Of a stretch of 64,000 nucleotides of DNA, positions 8,558-17,584 are shown piece by piece. How positions within the stretch are numbered: position 1 is the first letter of the stretch; the number at the start of each line of letters is the position of its first letter. The notes under the pieces were generated by a model that was not told where the DNA came from, made no database searches, and saw nothing but the letters and a program-made list of their open reading frames with translations. Origin of the DNA: an uncultured bacterium. GTDB lineage: Bacteria; Desulfobacterota; Desulfovibrionia; Desulfovibrionales; Desulfovibrionaceae. The DNA is taken from assembly GCA_905214305.1 (NCBI GenBank), contig CAJMLK010000010.1, forward strand, positions 1-64,000, in the 5' to 3' direction. The position numbers and the translations under genes are program-made.

Positions 8558-9544
8558 TCAGTCAAAAAAACCGTCAGGGTGATTTTTATGCCATTCCCAG
8601 GCAGAAGCGATAATATCGTCAATGCCCGCTCTGGCTTCCCAGCCCAGCAGCTCTCTGGCTCGGTCAGCCGAGGCCACCAGACGCGCCGGGTCACCATAGC
8701 GTCGCGTAGCCATGGTCACGCCGATGTCGTGGCCCGTGACCCGACAGGCTGCCGCCACCATTTCGCGCACGCTGAAGCCCTTGCCGTTGCCAAGGTTGCA
8801 CACCTCGCTGCCGCCACCGGCGCGCAAATAGTCCAGCGCACGCATGTGTGCATCGGCCAGATCCATAACGCCGATATAATCGCGGATGCAGGTTCCGTCA
8901 GGCGTGGCATAGTCGTTGCCGAAGATGGTTACGGTGTCACGTCTGCCCAGAGGAACCTGCAGAATGAGGGGAATGAGGTGGCTTTCCGGCCTGTGATCCT
9001 CACCGATAATGCCGCCGGGCCAGGCCCCGCCCACGTTGAAGTAGCGCAGGCTCACAAAGCGTATGCCGTGGGCCTTGCCCACCCAGTGCATCATGCGCTC
9101 CATGATGAGCTTGCTTTCGCCATAGGGATTGGTGGGGCTGAGGGGCGCATCTTCGCTGATGGGCACATTTTCCTGCTCGCCATAAACAGCCGCAGACGAA
9201 GAAAAGACGATCTTGTCCACGTGGTTGCGCACCATGGATTCAAGCAGGCTTTGCATGCCGTGGACATTGTTGTGAAAATACTTGAGCGGCTGCTCCATGC
9301 TTTCGCCTACCAGCGAACTGGCGGCAAAGTGCAGCACGGCATCCACGCGGTGCTCGGAAAAAATCCTGTCCAGCAATTCGCCCTGGCGAATATCGCCTTC
9401 GTACAGGGTAACGCCGTCAGGCAGGGAATCGCGGTGGCCGGTAAGAAAATTGTCAATGACAATGACTTCTTCACCACGCGCCAACAGGGAACGCACATTG
9501 TGGGAACCGATGTAGCCGGCTCCGCCGCAAACCAGAATGGGCAT
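8558..9544 (-). CDS. galE: UDP-glucose 4-epimerase
   Basis: 328 residues of the extended short-chain dehydrogenase family. It interconverts UDP-glucose and UDP-galactose for surface polysaccharide or LPS. The N-terminal NAD-binding motif GGAGYIG is at residues 7-13. VIDNFLTGH follows, then the SSSAAVYG strand, the catalytic YGESK and the FNVGGAWPGG loop. GTCIRDYIGVMDLADAH and CNLGNGKGFSV are characteristic of GalE. Two ATGs (9550 and 9544) lie close together; AAAGAG is better spaced for 9544. It stands alone with its own terminator and repeat DNA on both sides. Confidence 0.93.
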   Translation of the reverse strand: MPILVCGGAGYIGSHNVRSLLARGEEVIVIDNFLTGHRDSLPDGVTLYEGDIRQGELLDRIFSEHRVDAVLHFAASSLVGESMEQPLKYFHNNVHGMQSLLESMVRNHVDKIVFSSSAAVYGEQENVPISEDAPLSPTNPYGESKLIMERMMHWVGKAHGIRFVSLRYFNVGGAWPGGIIGEDHRPESHLIPLILQVPLGRRDTVTIFGNDYATPDGTCIRDYIGVMDLADAHMRALDYLRAGGGSEVCNLGNGKGFSVREMVAAACRVTGHDIGVTMATRRYGDPARLVASADRARELLGWEARAGIDDIIASAWEWHKNHPDGFFD

Positions 9545-9700
9545 TGGCATGTCTCTTTTGTTGAAAGCTGTCCGACGCGGATTCCGCGCCAACAAGGTTT
9601 CGCTTTTTGCACAACAATTGCCGTCATGGCAAGCCCCGCCATGACTGGAGCGTTTTCAACCCTGACCCCGCTCCGTCGGCGGCTGAAACAGATACCCGCT

Positions 9701-9868
9701 GGAGCAGTTTACTCATGAAGCTGGTTCATGAAATGAGTGGCTGCTCTGCCGGGATTTTCAGGAAAACCCTTGTCACCACATGCGGGCAGGCGGGATTTTG
9801 CCTGCCGCAAGTGAGCATTTCAAGTGTTGGAGCAATTTCAAAGTGAAATTGCTCTGGCGGCTGCGTGA
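9701..9868. repeat. Intergenic palindromic repeat cluster
   Basis: It contains GGGATTTTCAGGAAAACCC, the GC-rich hairpin GCGGGCAGGC / GCCTGCCGC, and at 9837-9863 a complete terminal hairpin: arms GAGCAATTTCA / TGAAATTGCTC around AAG. It lies in the 660-bp gap 9545-10204, which holds no gene. Confidence 0.7.
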
Positions 9869-10028
9869 GCAGTGGCCCGGCGCATGCGCGTTGCCGTCCA
9901 CATGAAGCTGCCGTGGCGCGGTCGCCGGAAAAGCGACGTTGCAAGACAATAAAAACCATCCGCTCTGAAAACATGTTGCCACGACTTGAGCCGCGATGCC
10001 AGCGCGGAATTCTGTTTTTTTACGAAAC

Positions 10029-10062
10029 AAGGCCCGGAACCGCATAAAAAGTTCCGGGCCTT
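10029..10062 (-). terminator. Probable terminator of flavodoxin gene
   Basis: A perfect 12-bp stem AAGGCCCGGAAC / GTTCCGGGCCTT with a 10-base loop, about 140 bp beyond the flavodoxin stop. Only a short, interrupted T-tract follows on the minus strand. Confidence 0.55.
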
Positions 10063-10204
10063 GCCAAGGGCCGCCTGCCGAACGGCCCGTCTTCGGGACA
10101 TCCGAAGTGTTTGCGCGTCAGGCTTTGCCGGGGTTTCCCGCGCCTGCGCCCCGGCCTGCTCCACCCAGCCGCACAGCGGGCAGAGAGCCGTATATGCGTG
10201 GAGC

Positions 10205-10651
10205 CTACAGCTTCTTGAGCACGTCTTCGGCAAAGGCGCTCACGGCTTCAGGGTCGCTTGAGGCGTCGCCTTCAATCTTCAGGCCTTCGCAAATGATTTG
10301 CGCGCCCAGCCCCTTGGCCTTTTCTTCAATGGCGGGAACCGCGCCGCAATAATGCTCGTATTCCATGTCGCCGGAGGCAAAGGCGGCCAGCTTCTTGCCC
10401 TTGAGGCCCATGCTGTCCATTTCGTCAAACAGGGGGGCAAAATCATCCTGCAATTCCAGATCTTCCATGCCCCAGGCCGAGCAGCCCATGAGCACGGCAT
10501 CATAGCCATCGGCCAGATTGTCGGCCGACGCTTCGGCGGCATTCAGCAGGGTTACTTCATGGCCGCCCGCCGCGATCAGCTCTTCCAGCTTTTGTGCGAT
10601 GCTTTCCGTATTGCCGGTGCTGGAACCAAAGAGAATCAAAACCTTGCTCAT
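10205..10651 (-). CDS. fld: Flavodoxin (short-chain)
   Basis: 148 residues, exactly the length of Desulfovibrio flavodoxins, and very close to the D. desulfuricans sequence as I remember it. It is a cytoplasmic FMN one- or two-electron carrier that replaces ferredoxin when iron is scarce. The phosphate-binding loop GSSTGNTE is at residues 9-16, the first FMN-stacking loop CSAWGMEDLELQDD around 57-70, and the second loop ASGDMEYEHYCGAVPA around 91-106. The ATG at 10651 is chosen because GGAGG lies 9 nt upstream; an upstream in-frame start to 10681 would add unrelated residues. A Fur-like dyad sits about 40 bp upstream, over the predicted transcription start. Confidence 0.97.
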   Translation of the reverse strand: MSKVLILFGSSTGNTESIAQKLEELIAAGGHEVTLLNAAEASADNLADGYDAVLMGCSAWGMEDLELQDDFAPLFDEMDSMGLKGKKLAAFASGDMEYEHYCGAVPAIEEKAKGLGAQIICEGLKIEGDASSDPEAVSAFAEDVLKKL

Positions 10652-10689
10652 GACACGCTCCTCCCGGCTGTGGCCGGACATTTATAAAA

Positions 10690-10704
10690 TGAAATTCATT
10701 TTCA
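10690..10704 (-). promoter_or_regulatory. Fur-like operator of flavodoxin gene
   Basis: TGAAATTCATTTTCA is a near-perfect dyad inside an AT-rich stretch. It matches the core of Fur boxes (TGAAAwTnAwTTTCA). It overlaps the predicted transcription start of fld, where an iron-bound repressor would block transcription. Confidence 0.6.
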
Positions 10705-10708
10705 AATG

Positions 10709-10736
10709 AGATAAATACCTTCGACTTCCATGTCAA
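10709..10736 (-). promoter_or_regulatory. Predicted sigma-70 promoter of fld
   Basis: On the minus strand TTGACA (10736-10731) is followed after 16 bp by TTATCT (10714-10709). Transcription would start near 10702, inside the Fur-like dyad and about 50 bp before the fld ATG. Confidence 0.5.
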
Positions 10737-10895
10737 GACCATGCCGCCGAAAATACAAACTTTTTACCCTGTGGTCTTTGTCGGCCCGGCTTGCCTGTTC
10801 GCAGGCAGCCATACAGCCCGTGCCGAAAAACACTGAAAAAAAAGGAAGACGCCGGGCAACCGACGTCTTCACCATATAAAAACAGACAAACAGTT

Positions 10896-10913
10896 CTGTG
10901 ATCATGATCACAG
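10896..10913. promoter_or_regulatory. Perfect 18-bp palindrome, CRP/FNR-type site
   Basis: CTGTGATCATGATCACAG is a perfect palindrome containing TGTGA-N6-TCACA, the classic CRP half-site arrangement. It lies 17 bp past the stop of the radical SAM gene and about 245 bp upstream of the fld start. It could be a regulator site for fld or simply the 3' hairpin of the radical SAM mRNA. Confidence 0.45.
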
Positions 10914-10929
10914 ATGGGATAAGATATTC

Positions 10930-12378
10930 TCAGGAATTTTCGTCTCCCGAAAAGGCGTCCGTTAGGCCATCAGCGCTGCCGTCCGCACTTTCTCCGGGCG
11001 CCAGAGCGCCTTCACGGGCACGGGGTGCGGGCATGCTCCAGTCACCGGGCGCAGGGGCCTCAAGCTCGGCCCTCTCCCCCACGTACGGGTTGAAGTAGCC
11101 GTAACGCAGCCAGGGGCAAAGCTTTTTCAGGCGCTTCATAAACTGGGTCAGCCCCATGCTGGGCGAAAATTCAAGCCGCTTGCCGCCGCCGGAATCTTGC
11201 CCCTCGTTCATGAGCCTGAAATACCACTCCGGGTCAATGTTGAGATTACGCCACTGTATCATGCTCACGCCATTTTCACCCACCATGCGCGCCAGAGCGT
11301 CAAGCTCTTCTTCGGTGTCCGTGATGCCCGGAAAAAACAGCAGGTTCAGGGCCACAAAAATCCCACGACTTCTGGCAGCGCGTATGGACTCCTTCACGTC
11401 GTCAAGGCAGTAATCCACGGGCCGATAATAGCGCTCATACAGCACCGGTCGGGCACTGTTCAGGCTCACCCGCATGCTGGTCAGCCCGGCTTCGGCCAGA
11501 CGGGCCACGGCCTGCGGCCGCGACGCATTGGTATTGCAGTTGATGGTTCCCACGCCGCCGCCGGACCGGAAAAGCCGTATGCTTTCTTCCAGCAGGTCGG
11601 CATTCATGAGCGGGTCCCCCTCGCACCCCTGCCCAAAGGAATAGATGGGCGCGCGGCTTTCGCGTCCGGCATGAATGCGCATGACCTCGGCCACTTCGCC
11701 GGGTTCCGGCGTAAAGGCCAGACGGCACTGCGGGGTCACGGCCACGGGCGAATCCTTTTCCTGGGCGGAAATACAGCCCACACAACGGGCGTTGCAGGCG
11801 CGGGAGGTAGGCAGGGGCGCTTCGTAGCGGCCCAGAGCAAAGTTGCGGGCCGCCGGGCAGTCGTAACGGGCCACGCAGTTGTCCAGAATATGCCGCACAA
11901 GGCGGTTGGCAGGATAATCCTGCAACAGCCTGCGCGCGCCCTGCTCTATGCGGTGACGGGGGATACGGCCGAACGCCTGACGCTGGTCGGTATCAACCCT
12001 GCGCGCGCAGACATAGAAGCGGCCTCGCGCAAAACCCACGGCTCCGTACGCAAACAGGGGCAGCAGGGGTGCTCCGTCATCGCTGGCATAGGCGGGGTGC
12101 GCCGAAATGGTGTGCGCCGGTGCGGCAAAGGCAGCCACTGCAAGCTGCGCCTCGCCTTCGGGCTGCACTATCTCGCCGCTTTCCGGATCAAGCCCCACGG
12201 CCTGACGCCCCGGCAGCAGAAAGAATTCACTTTCTTCCGGCAGAGGCATAAGCTCGTCCGGCCGTGGCAGGCCCCATTGCGCCCCGCGACGGCAGACCAT
12301 GAGCAGGCGCTCGTCATCATAGATATTCCCCTGCGCATCCGCCATAACCAGATGCGGCTCAATATGCTGCGCAGCCAT
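10930..12378 (-). CDS. Radical SAM protein of unknown substrate
   Basis: 482 residues. A radical SAM enzyme with the CX3CX2C cluster motif CNARCVGC near residues 195-202, unusually far from the N-terminus. The first 190 residues hold no cluster motif and include LPLFAYGAVGFARGRFYVCARRVD and a Cys pair DNCVARYDCPAARN, possibly a metal or substrate site. The barrel continues with SFGQGCEGDPLM, TINCNTNAS and SMRVSLNSARP. The last 50 residues are an acidic, low-complexity tail. AAGGAG precedes the ATG. The short intergenic start at 12378-12465 is shared with a divergent small membrane protein. The reaction is unknown and no modification target is visible nearby. Confidence 0.8.
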   Translation of the reverse strand: MAAQHIEPHLVMADAQGNIYDDERLLMVCRRGAQWGLPRPDELMPLPEESEFFLLPGRQAVGLDPESGEIVQPEGEAQLAVAAFAAPAHTISAHPAYASDDGAPLLPLFAYGAVGFARGRFYVCARRVDTDQRQAFGRIPRHRIEQGARRLLQDYPANRLVRHILDNCVARYDCPAARNFALGRYEAPLPTSRACNARCVGCISAQEKDSPVAVTPQCRLAFTPEPGEVAEVMRIHAGRESRAPIYSFGQGCEGDPLMNADLLEESIRLFRSGGGVGTINCNTNASRPQAVARLAEAGLTSMRVSLNSARPVLYERYYRPVDYCLDDVKESIRAARSRGIFVALNLLFFPGITDTEEELDALARMVGENGVSMIQWRNLNIDPEWYFRLMNEGQDSGGGKRLEFSPSMGLTQFMKRLKKLCPWLRYGYFNPYVGERAELEAPAPGDWSMPAPRAREGALAPGESADGSADGLTDAFSGDENS

Positions 12379-12464
12379 AAAAGCTCCTTGCCCCGGCGAG
12401 GGCGAACGTATATAACGGCCCTACGTGGCCGGGGATTCCCGGCCCGTACTTTTGGAGGCCCTTC

Positions 12465-12956
12465 ATGTTTTCCATAATGCTTTTCATCTTTTTGTGTTTT
12501 TTCGGCATTCTCGCCGTACTTGTCTACATGCTGCGCGGCCAGGAACGGCTGGTGAAACAGTTGCGCGACGAGCATGCACAGTTGCGCGTGATGTTGCGTG
12601 CAATGGAATCGCGCATGGACTATCCGGATGCAAGGCCCGCTGAAGCGGAGCAGGACGACCGCCTCCTGACGGATCAGCCCCTCGTGCAGGCAGCCCCCGA
12701 AAAGCCACACACCGCCGATCCGTTTGAAAATTTTTCCGGTCAGACGCGCGCGGCGCGGCTCACGCCCGTGCTTGAACATCGCACTGCCGATACGGACAGC
12801 GATCCGCTGCTGCACCTGAGCTTCGACCCGCCCGCAGCCCATGCCTCCGGCAGGTTCGCCGCCGGGCACACTGCGGTGGACCCGGCCCTTGACCTGCATT
12901 TTGACCCTCTGGACATGCCGGACATGCCGGACATGCCGCAGGGCGCGCGCCGCTGA
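12465..12956 (+). CDS. Small membrane-anchored protein, unknown
   Basis: 163 residues. One N-terminal transmembrane segment (residues 1-21, MFSIMLFIFLCFFGILAVLVY) is followed by a short charged helix (RLVKQLRDEHAQLRVMLRAMESRMD). The rest is a Pro/Asp/His-rich, probably disordered, tail with HLSFDPP and LHFDPLD echoes, ending in PDMPDMPDMP. The layout suggests an inner-membrane protein with a cytoplasmic or periplasmic tail. GGAGG lies 6 nt before the ATG. It is divergent from the radical SAM gene (86 bp apart). I recognise no family. Confidence 0.7.
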   Translation: MFSIMLFIFLCFFGILAVLVYMLRGQERLVKQLRDEHAQLRVMLRAMESRMDYPDARPAEAEQDDRLLTDQPLVQAAPEKPHTADPFENFSGQTRAARLTPVLEHRTADTDSDPLLHLSFDPPAAHASGRFAAGHTAVDPALDLHFDPLDMPDMPDMPQGARR

Positions 12957-13219
12957 GCTTAGCCGGGCACGGCCCGCAAGTGCCGGACAGCCCGGCAGGC
13001 GGAATTTCGACAGCCGGAACTGTGCCGGCATCAGCATTTGCGCTACCAGCAGAGCACACACGGGCAACGCGCACAACGCTTGCCCACGCGCGCTACGATT
13101 GCGCACGGCGCTGCAATGCCGGAAAGTCCGGGAATAAACCCCCCGCTGGCTACGCCTGTACAGGCCAGAAGGCGAACGGCAACCCGTTGCCGCACCGATC
13201 CGGCTCCGGCGCGGCCAGA

Positions 13220-14266
13220 TCAGGAGCGCGCAGGTTCCGCCTGCGGCCCGCCCTCGCCTTCAAGGCCGAAGCGCCCACCGGCGGCGGCCAGATATGCCTG
13301 CCGCATGGGGGCATGAACACATTCCTCGGCCCAGTGCAGATAAAGCAGCCTGAGGGATTGCTCAAGCACTGCCCCGGCCCTTTCCCGGCGGCGTGCCACA
13401 AGGGCTTCGTGCCCCTGCATCCACAGATCGCACAGGCCGTCGGTAAAGGTCTGCGCCCTGTGCCGGGCGCGGTGGCGGGCATTGACCTCGGCCAGCCCCG
13501 TGGCCCTGATATGGGCCGCAACATCGGGGTGCTCAAGCAGAAACCTGATGCGAAACTCCGCATCGCCCGCGTCATCGGGGGCATAGCCCACGAGATGCTC
13601 GCCGTCTACAAAAAGATCGGGCAGGCCGTGTCCCACCCGGGGTGTCACCAGACAGCCCCCGCAGCCGAGAGCCTCAAAGACCCTGAAGTTCAGGTCTCCG
13701 TGCTCGCAGTGATTGAGCAGCACGCGCCCCTGAGGAAAAAGCCGACGATAGTTGCCCCGCACAACGTGCAAGCCTGAAAGCCGCTGGCCAAGGCGGCGCA
13801 TAAAGTCCGCACGACGGGGCATTTCCGGCGAAACAGTGCCGACAAAAAGGCAGTCCCACACAGGCAGGGCATCAGGGTCGGGCTGATCCTGCTCATGGGC
13901 AAAAGGCGGCGACCACCACACACGCTCCGGCTCAAGGAAAGGGCCGGAAAAGCGCACAAGATGGTCGCGCAGCGATACAAGGCAAACATCAAAAGCCTGG
14001 GCATAAAAAGGCTGCCAACTGTGAATATGCGAATCAACGCTGTAATGCACCGTCAGACAGGGAAAATTCTCCACCCCGAGCACAAAGGGCGGGCGGCTTT
14101 TATCAGCCACAACCAGCACGTCGGGCACAAAGCCCGCAAGGCGTACCAGATCCTGCCAGCCGAAGACCTGATCGGAATCAAAGTTGTGCAGGGCCACATC
14201 CTGCCAGCCGCAGGAGCGCAGTTCCGTGCCAAAAAAAGGGCTGCCCAGCCATAAGATTTTTTGCAT
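13220..14266 (-). CDS. CgeB-like glycosyltransferase
   Basis: 348 residues. It resembles the CgeB/DUF3880-type, GT-B fold glycosyltransferases used on cell-surface glycans. The N-terminal domain opens MQKILWLGSPFFGTELRS. The C-terminal domain has GRVLLNHCEHGDLNFRVFEALGCGGCLVTPRV, the typical nucleotide-sugar loop in which Glu and the Gly-rich turn contact the donor, followed by VDGEHLVGY. The ATG at 14266 follows GGGGGAAC; the open frame extends 22 codons upstream without a better ribosome site. A glycosyltransferase next to a large AsmA protein suggests envelope biogenesis, but acceptor and sugar cannot be named. The C-terminal 70 residues are Arg/Ala-rich. Confidence 0.75.
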   Translation of the reverse strand: MQKILWLGSPFFGTELRSCGWQDVALHNFDSDQVFGWQDLVRLAGFVPDVLVVADKSRPPFVLGVENFPCLTVHYSVDSHIHSWQPFYAQAFDVCLVSLRDHLVRFSGPFLEPERVWWSPPFAHEQDQPDPDALPVWDCLFVGTVSPEMPRRADFMRRLGQRLSGLHVVRGNYRRLFPQGRVLLNHCEHGDLNFRVFEALGCGGCLVTPRVGHGLPDLFVDGEHLVGYAPDDAGDAEFRIRFLLEHPDVAAHIRATGLAEVNARHRARHRAQTFTDGLCDLWMQGHEALVARRRERAGAVLEQSLRLLYLHWAEECVHAPMRQAYLAAAGGRFGLEGEGGPQAEPARS

Positions 14267-14350
14267 GTTCCCCCGGCGATTGTCAAAGAAGCCTTTTGCA
14301 TGCGGACAGTTGCCAACAGCGCCAAGATACAATAGGTTTGAAACCTAGCC

Positions 14351-14372
14351 TTGACGCCCTGCGGCGTCAAGA
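14351..14372 (+). promoter_or_regulatory. Hairpin just upstream of asmA-like start
   Basis: A perfect 9-bp stem CTTGACGCC / GGCGTCAAG with a 4-base loop, 14 bp before the ATG at 14387. It could influence translation initiation. No U-tract follows. Confidence 0.4.
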
Positions 14373-14386
14373 TACGAGACTGCACC

Positions 14387-17300
14387 ATGCTTCTGAATGC
14401 CCGCCGACTACGCCTTTTCGCGCGCATATTTCTGGCGCTTTTCCTCCTGCTGTCGGCGTTGACGGCAGGGGCCTTTTACCTTTTGCAGCGCAACCCCGAA
14501 GCCCTCACCGGGCATTTTATCAAGGAACTGAACGCCCGCACCGGCCTGAATATCACCGTTGAGGCCGTCAACGTTGCGCTGCTGCCTGTTCCCGCGCTGG
14601 CCGTCAGCACCATGACCATTACGGGTGAAGACTGGCAGTTCACCACGGCGTACGCCACCCTCAGACCCGATTTTCTCGCCCTTTTGCAGGGCCGTCTGGA
14701 ACCCCGCAACATTTCCCTGCTGCGCCCCCGCGTCAGCGGCACGGTATCCTTTCCCCTCAGCCCGGATATGGACATGAAAAGCCTGCTGCACAGTGGCGGC
14801 GGGCAGGGCGACCTTTTGCCCGGCCGCTGCCGTCTGACCGTGCAGCAGGGCGACGTGCGCATTCAGGGCACAGAAAATTCCAGTCTGGTTATTGAAGGCG
14901 TGCAATGCGATCTGGAGGCCAGGCCCGGCGACAGCATAAGCGGCAACCTCGGCTGGGCATCGGCCGCCCTTGTGCCGCCCGACGGCCAGCCCCTGCTGCT
15001 GGAGAGCCTCTACCTTGATGGCAAGGCCAGCCTTGAAGACCTGCTCGCCCGCCCGCGCCTTGCCGCCAGCGGGGTGCTGCGCGCTCCCCAATGGCTGCCC
15101 GAAATGAAATTCGCCCTCAATCTTGCCCCCGCCAGCCCCCTGCCCGGCAAACAGGGCCTCAACCTTACGGCCGACCTTGAAGGCAGCATCAGCAAGGACG
15201 AGGCTGCCCTGCCCTTTCGTCTCATGGGCGGCGCAAGCTGGCGTCAGGCCGACCCTCAACGGGTGGAGCTGGAAAAGCTGCGCATGAGCCTCGGGCCTGA
15301 CAACGTGAGCTTTAACGGCGCGCTGAACAGGAGCGAAAGCGGCAAGCCCTCTCTGGCGGGGCGCTTGCAGCTGCACCGGGCAAGCCTTACCCGCTGGCTG
15401 GGCTTTGCCCGCAATCTGGCCCCGGGGCTGCAGATAGCTCTGGATGATCTCAGCGACGGCCTGCTGGTTTTTGATCTTGACGCCACGGGTCTGCGTGTGC
15501 CGCACATTGAAGTTACGGCAGCGGGCAGCCGCTTTACGGGCAGCGGTGGCGTGGCGGACTGGAGCAAGCCCGAGGTTGCTCTGGACCTCATGGCGGACAG
15601 CGTTAATCTTGGCCGGGCCATCCCCGAAGCCGTGGGCAACCAGCCCGAAGAGCCAAAATTCGTTCACGGGCCGTTCACACCCCTGCCCGGAGCCCCCCTC
15701 ATGCCCGGCGAAACCGGCGTGGACTACAACATACGGCTGGCCGCCAAGAAGGTGGCATACGGCAGCATTGTCATTGACGATGCTCTGGTGGTTATCCGTC
15801 AGGGCCTGCTGGACAGCAAAACCCGGCTTGAAGACACCCTGCTGCTGGTAGAAGGCAAACTCTACGGCGGCAGCGTCAAGGGCGAGACCATCCTTGGCGG
15901 TGACAAAAGCACCCCGTACTCCATACGGCTGCGCGCCCGTGACGTAAACGGCGCGGCGCTGGCCGAAGACCTCAAGGTCATGCCGGTGGGCGGCGGGCGT
16001 CTGAGAGCGGACGTGGATGTCATGAGCCAGGGGCGTGAGCTGGATGTCTTTCTGGGAAAACTGCGGGGCAGCGTTACGGCCCGAGCCGAAAACGGCTCCT
16101 TGCGGCCCCCGCCGCGCATCAGCGGAGGCAAAAAATCCTCTCTGGCCTTTTCCCTTCTGGATGTGGGCCTCAAGGTGCGCACAGCAGCCTGGGACGGGGA
16201 ACGTCTTGGCCTTGAAGGCCAGTGGACAGCCGCACTGGCTGCACAGGGGCTGGACGCCTCCACCGACATTAACGGCAGACTGTGGTTCAGCGGCGACGGC
16301 GCCGACGGCGGCCAGATGGACTTTACCAATCTGCCCGGCTCCATTTCCCTGCGTCTGGATGCGGAGCGTTCCCTGAAGCCGGACGGCCTGCAGGTGCAGG
16401 CTTCAGGCCGCTTCAGCGGCCAGTCCAGCCGCAATGAGATTTCCGTGTCCGAAGCCCATTTCAATGTTCTCGGCATTGAAGCCCACGGGCAGGCCAGCCT
16501 TGCTTCCGGCAAGGACGGGCCCTTCTGGCAGGGCAAGCTCTCTGCCTACAGTGCCGACCTCGCCCGCACCCTGCGGCTGGCGGGCATGGGCAAAACAGCC
16601 ATTCCGGCATCGCTGAACCGTGTGGAAATGGAAGCACGCTTCAGAGGTGACCCCGATACGCTCTCCCTGCGGGAAATCCGCGCCAAGGTCGACCAGAGCC
16701 TCGTTACCGGAACGCTGAATATTGACTGGCGCGAACAGCCCGCGCTGAACTTCAAGCTCAACGCCGACCAGATCAATCTTGACCGCTACATGAGCAATAC
16801 CAGTTCCGGCAAGGGCAAGACCGGCAGCAGGGAATGGGATTTCCGCTTTATGCGTACCTTTCGGGCGCAAGGTGAAATGAGCGTCAGCCGGTTCTCGGTC
16901 ATGCGCTTTACGGTGCAGAACCTGCGCACGCGGTACAGGCTCGAAAACGGCAAGCTCACTTCTGATTCCATCACCGGCCAGTTTTACGGTGCGCCCATTA
17001 TCAGCAAGGGAACCATTACATTCAACAAGGGCCTCAGCTTCAGCAACACCCTTACCATCAACAATTTTGACCTCACCGATGCCAGCAACGCGCGGGGCGG
17101 CAGTGCGGCGCTCAGGGGCAAAGGCTCCGTACATTCCGATATTCACGCAAGCCTCACCGGCCCCGATCAATTACCCGCCCTGCTCAATGGCAAATGGCGG
17201 GTCGAGGTGCTCAACGGTTCCTTCCAGCACAGAACGCCGGAGGGCAAGCTCAAGGGCAAACCTACGCCCATCACCGCATCCGGGGCTTCCGGCAGCATCA

Positions 17301-17584
17301 CCAACGGCGTGGCGCGAAGTAGTGATTTTTATCTCAAGGGTCCGGGTCTTCAGGTCAATGGCGGCGGCTGGATAGACTTCAACAGCGAGACGCTGGACTG
17401 CAACTTTAACGTAAGCATGAAGAACGTGCCGGACTTTCCCCTGCGCCTTTATGGCAACCTGGACAATACCAAGACGTCCATCGGCGCAGGCACGCTTATT
17501 CTGAATACACTTGGCGACATTACCAAGGGCTTTGTGGACGTTCTCGGGGGTATCGTTGAAGGAACCTGGAAACTTTTCCGCTGA
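14387..17584 (+). CDS. AsmA-family envelope protein
   Basis: 1065 residues. A large inner-membrane-anchored periplasmic protein of the AsmA/YhdP/TamB-like group, now linked to phospholipid transport to the outer membrane. Residues 8-33 form the single transmembrane anchor (LFARIFLALFLLLSALTAGAF). The typical AsmA opening follows: a helix with HFIKELNARTGLNITVEAV and then LLPVPALAVSTMTIT. The rest is repetitive beta structure with many Gly/Asn/Leu. The C-terminal 250 residues resemble the AsmA C-terminal domain (LNFKLNADQINLDRYM, FYGAPIISKGTITFNKG, LTINNFDLTDA, NGSFQHRTPEGKLKGKP). The ATG at 14387 is chosen so the anchor is N-terminal; one at 14351 is possible. The ribosome site is weak. Confidence 0.87.
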   Translation: MLLNARRLRLFARIFLALFLLLSALTAGAFYLLQRNPEALTGHFIKELNARTGLNITVEAVNVALLPVPALAVSTMTITGEDWQFTTAYATLRPDFLALLQGRLEPRNISLLRPRVSGTVSFPLSPDMDMKSLLHSGGGQGDLLPGRCRLTVQQGDVRIQGTENSSLVIEGVQCDLEARPGDSISGNLGWASAALVPPDGQPLLLESLYLDGKASLEDLLARPRLAASGVLRAPQWLPEMKFALNLAPASPLPGKQGLNLTADLEGSISKDEAALPFRLMGGASWRQADPQRVELEKLRMSLGPDNVSFNGALNRSESGKPSLAGRLQLHRASLTRWLGFARNLAPGLQIALDDLSDGLLVFDLDATGLRVPHIEVTAAGSRFTGSGGVADWSKPEVALDLMADSVNLGRAIPEAVGNQPEEPKFVHGPFTPLPGAPLMPGETGVDYNIRLAAKKVAYGSIVIDDALVVIRQGLLDSKTRLEDTLLLVEGKLYGGSVKGETILGGDKSTPYSIRLRARDVNGAALAEDLKVMPVGGGRLRADVDVMSQGRELDVFLGKLRGSVTARAENGSLRPPPRISGGKKSSLAFSLLDVGLKVRTAAWDGERLGLEGQWTAALAAQGLDASTDINGRLWFSGDGADGGQMDFTNLPGSISLRLDAERSLKPDGLQVQASGRFSGQSSRNEISVSEAHFNVLGIEAHGQASLASGKDGPFWQGKLSAYSADLARTLRLAGMGKTAIPASLNRVEMEARFRGDPDTLSLREIRAKVDQSLVTGTLNIDWREQPALNFKLNADQINLDRYMSNTSSGKGKTGSREWDFRFMRTFRAQGEMSVSRFSVMRFTVQNLRTRYRLENGKLTSDSITGQFYGAPIISKGTITFNKGLSFSNTLTINNFDLTDASNARGGSAALRGKGSVHSDIHASLTGPDQLPALLNGKWRVEVLNGSFQHRTPEGKLKGKPTPITASGASGSITNGVARSSDFYLKGPGLQVNGGGWIDFNSETLDCNFNVSMKNVPDFPLRLYGNLDNTKTSIGAGTLILNTLGDITKGFVDVLGGIVEGTWKLFR

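Noticed and set aside
10702..10911. A 69-codon minus-strand frame between fld and the radical SAM gene.
   Set aside because: No ribosome site, and it overlaps the fld promoter and Fur-like dyad.
13122..13150. GGAAAGTCCGGG resembles the P4 region of RNase P RNA.
   Set aside because: The other conserved RNase P blocks are missing in the following sequence, which runs into the minus-strand glycosyltransferase gene. Probably chance.
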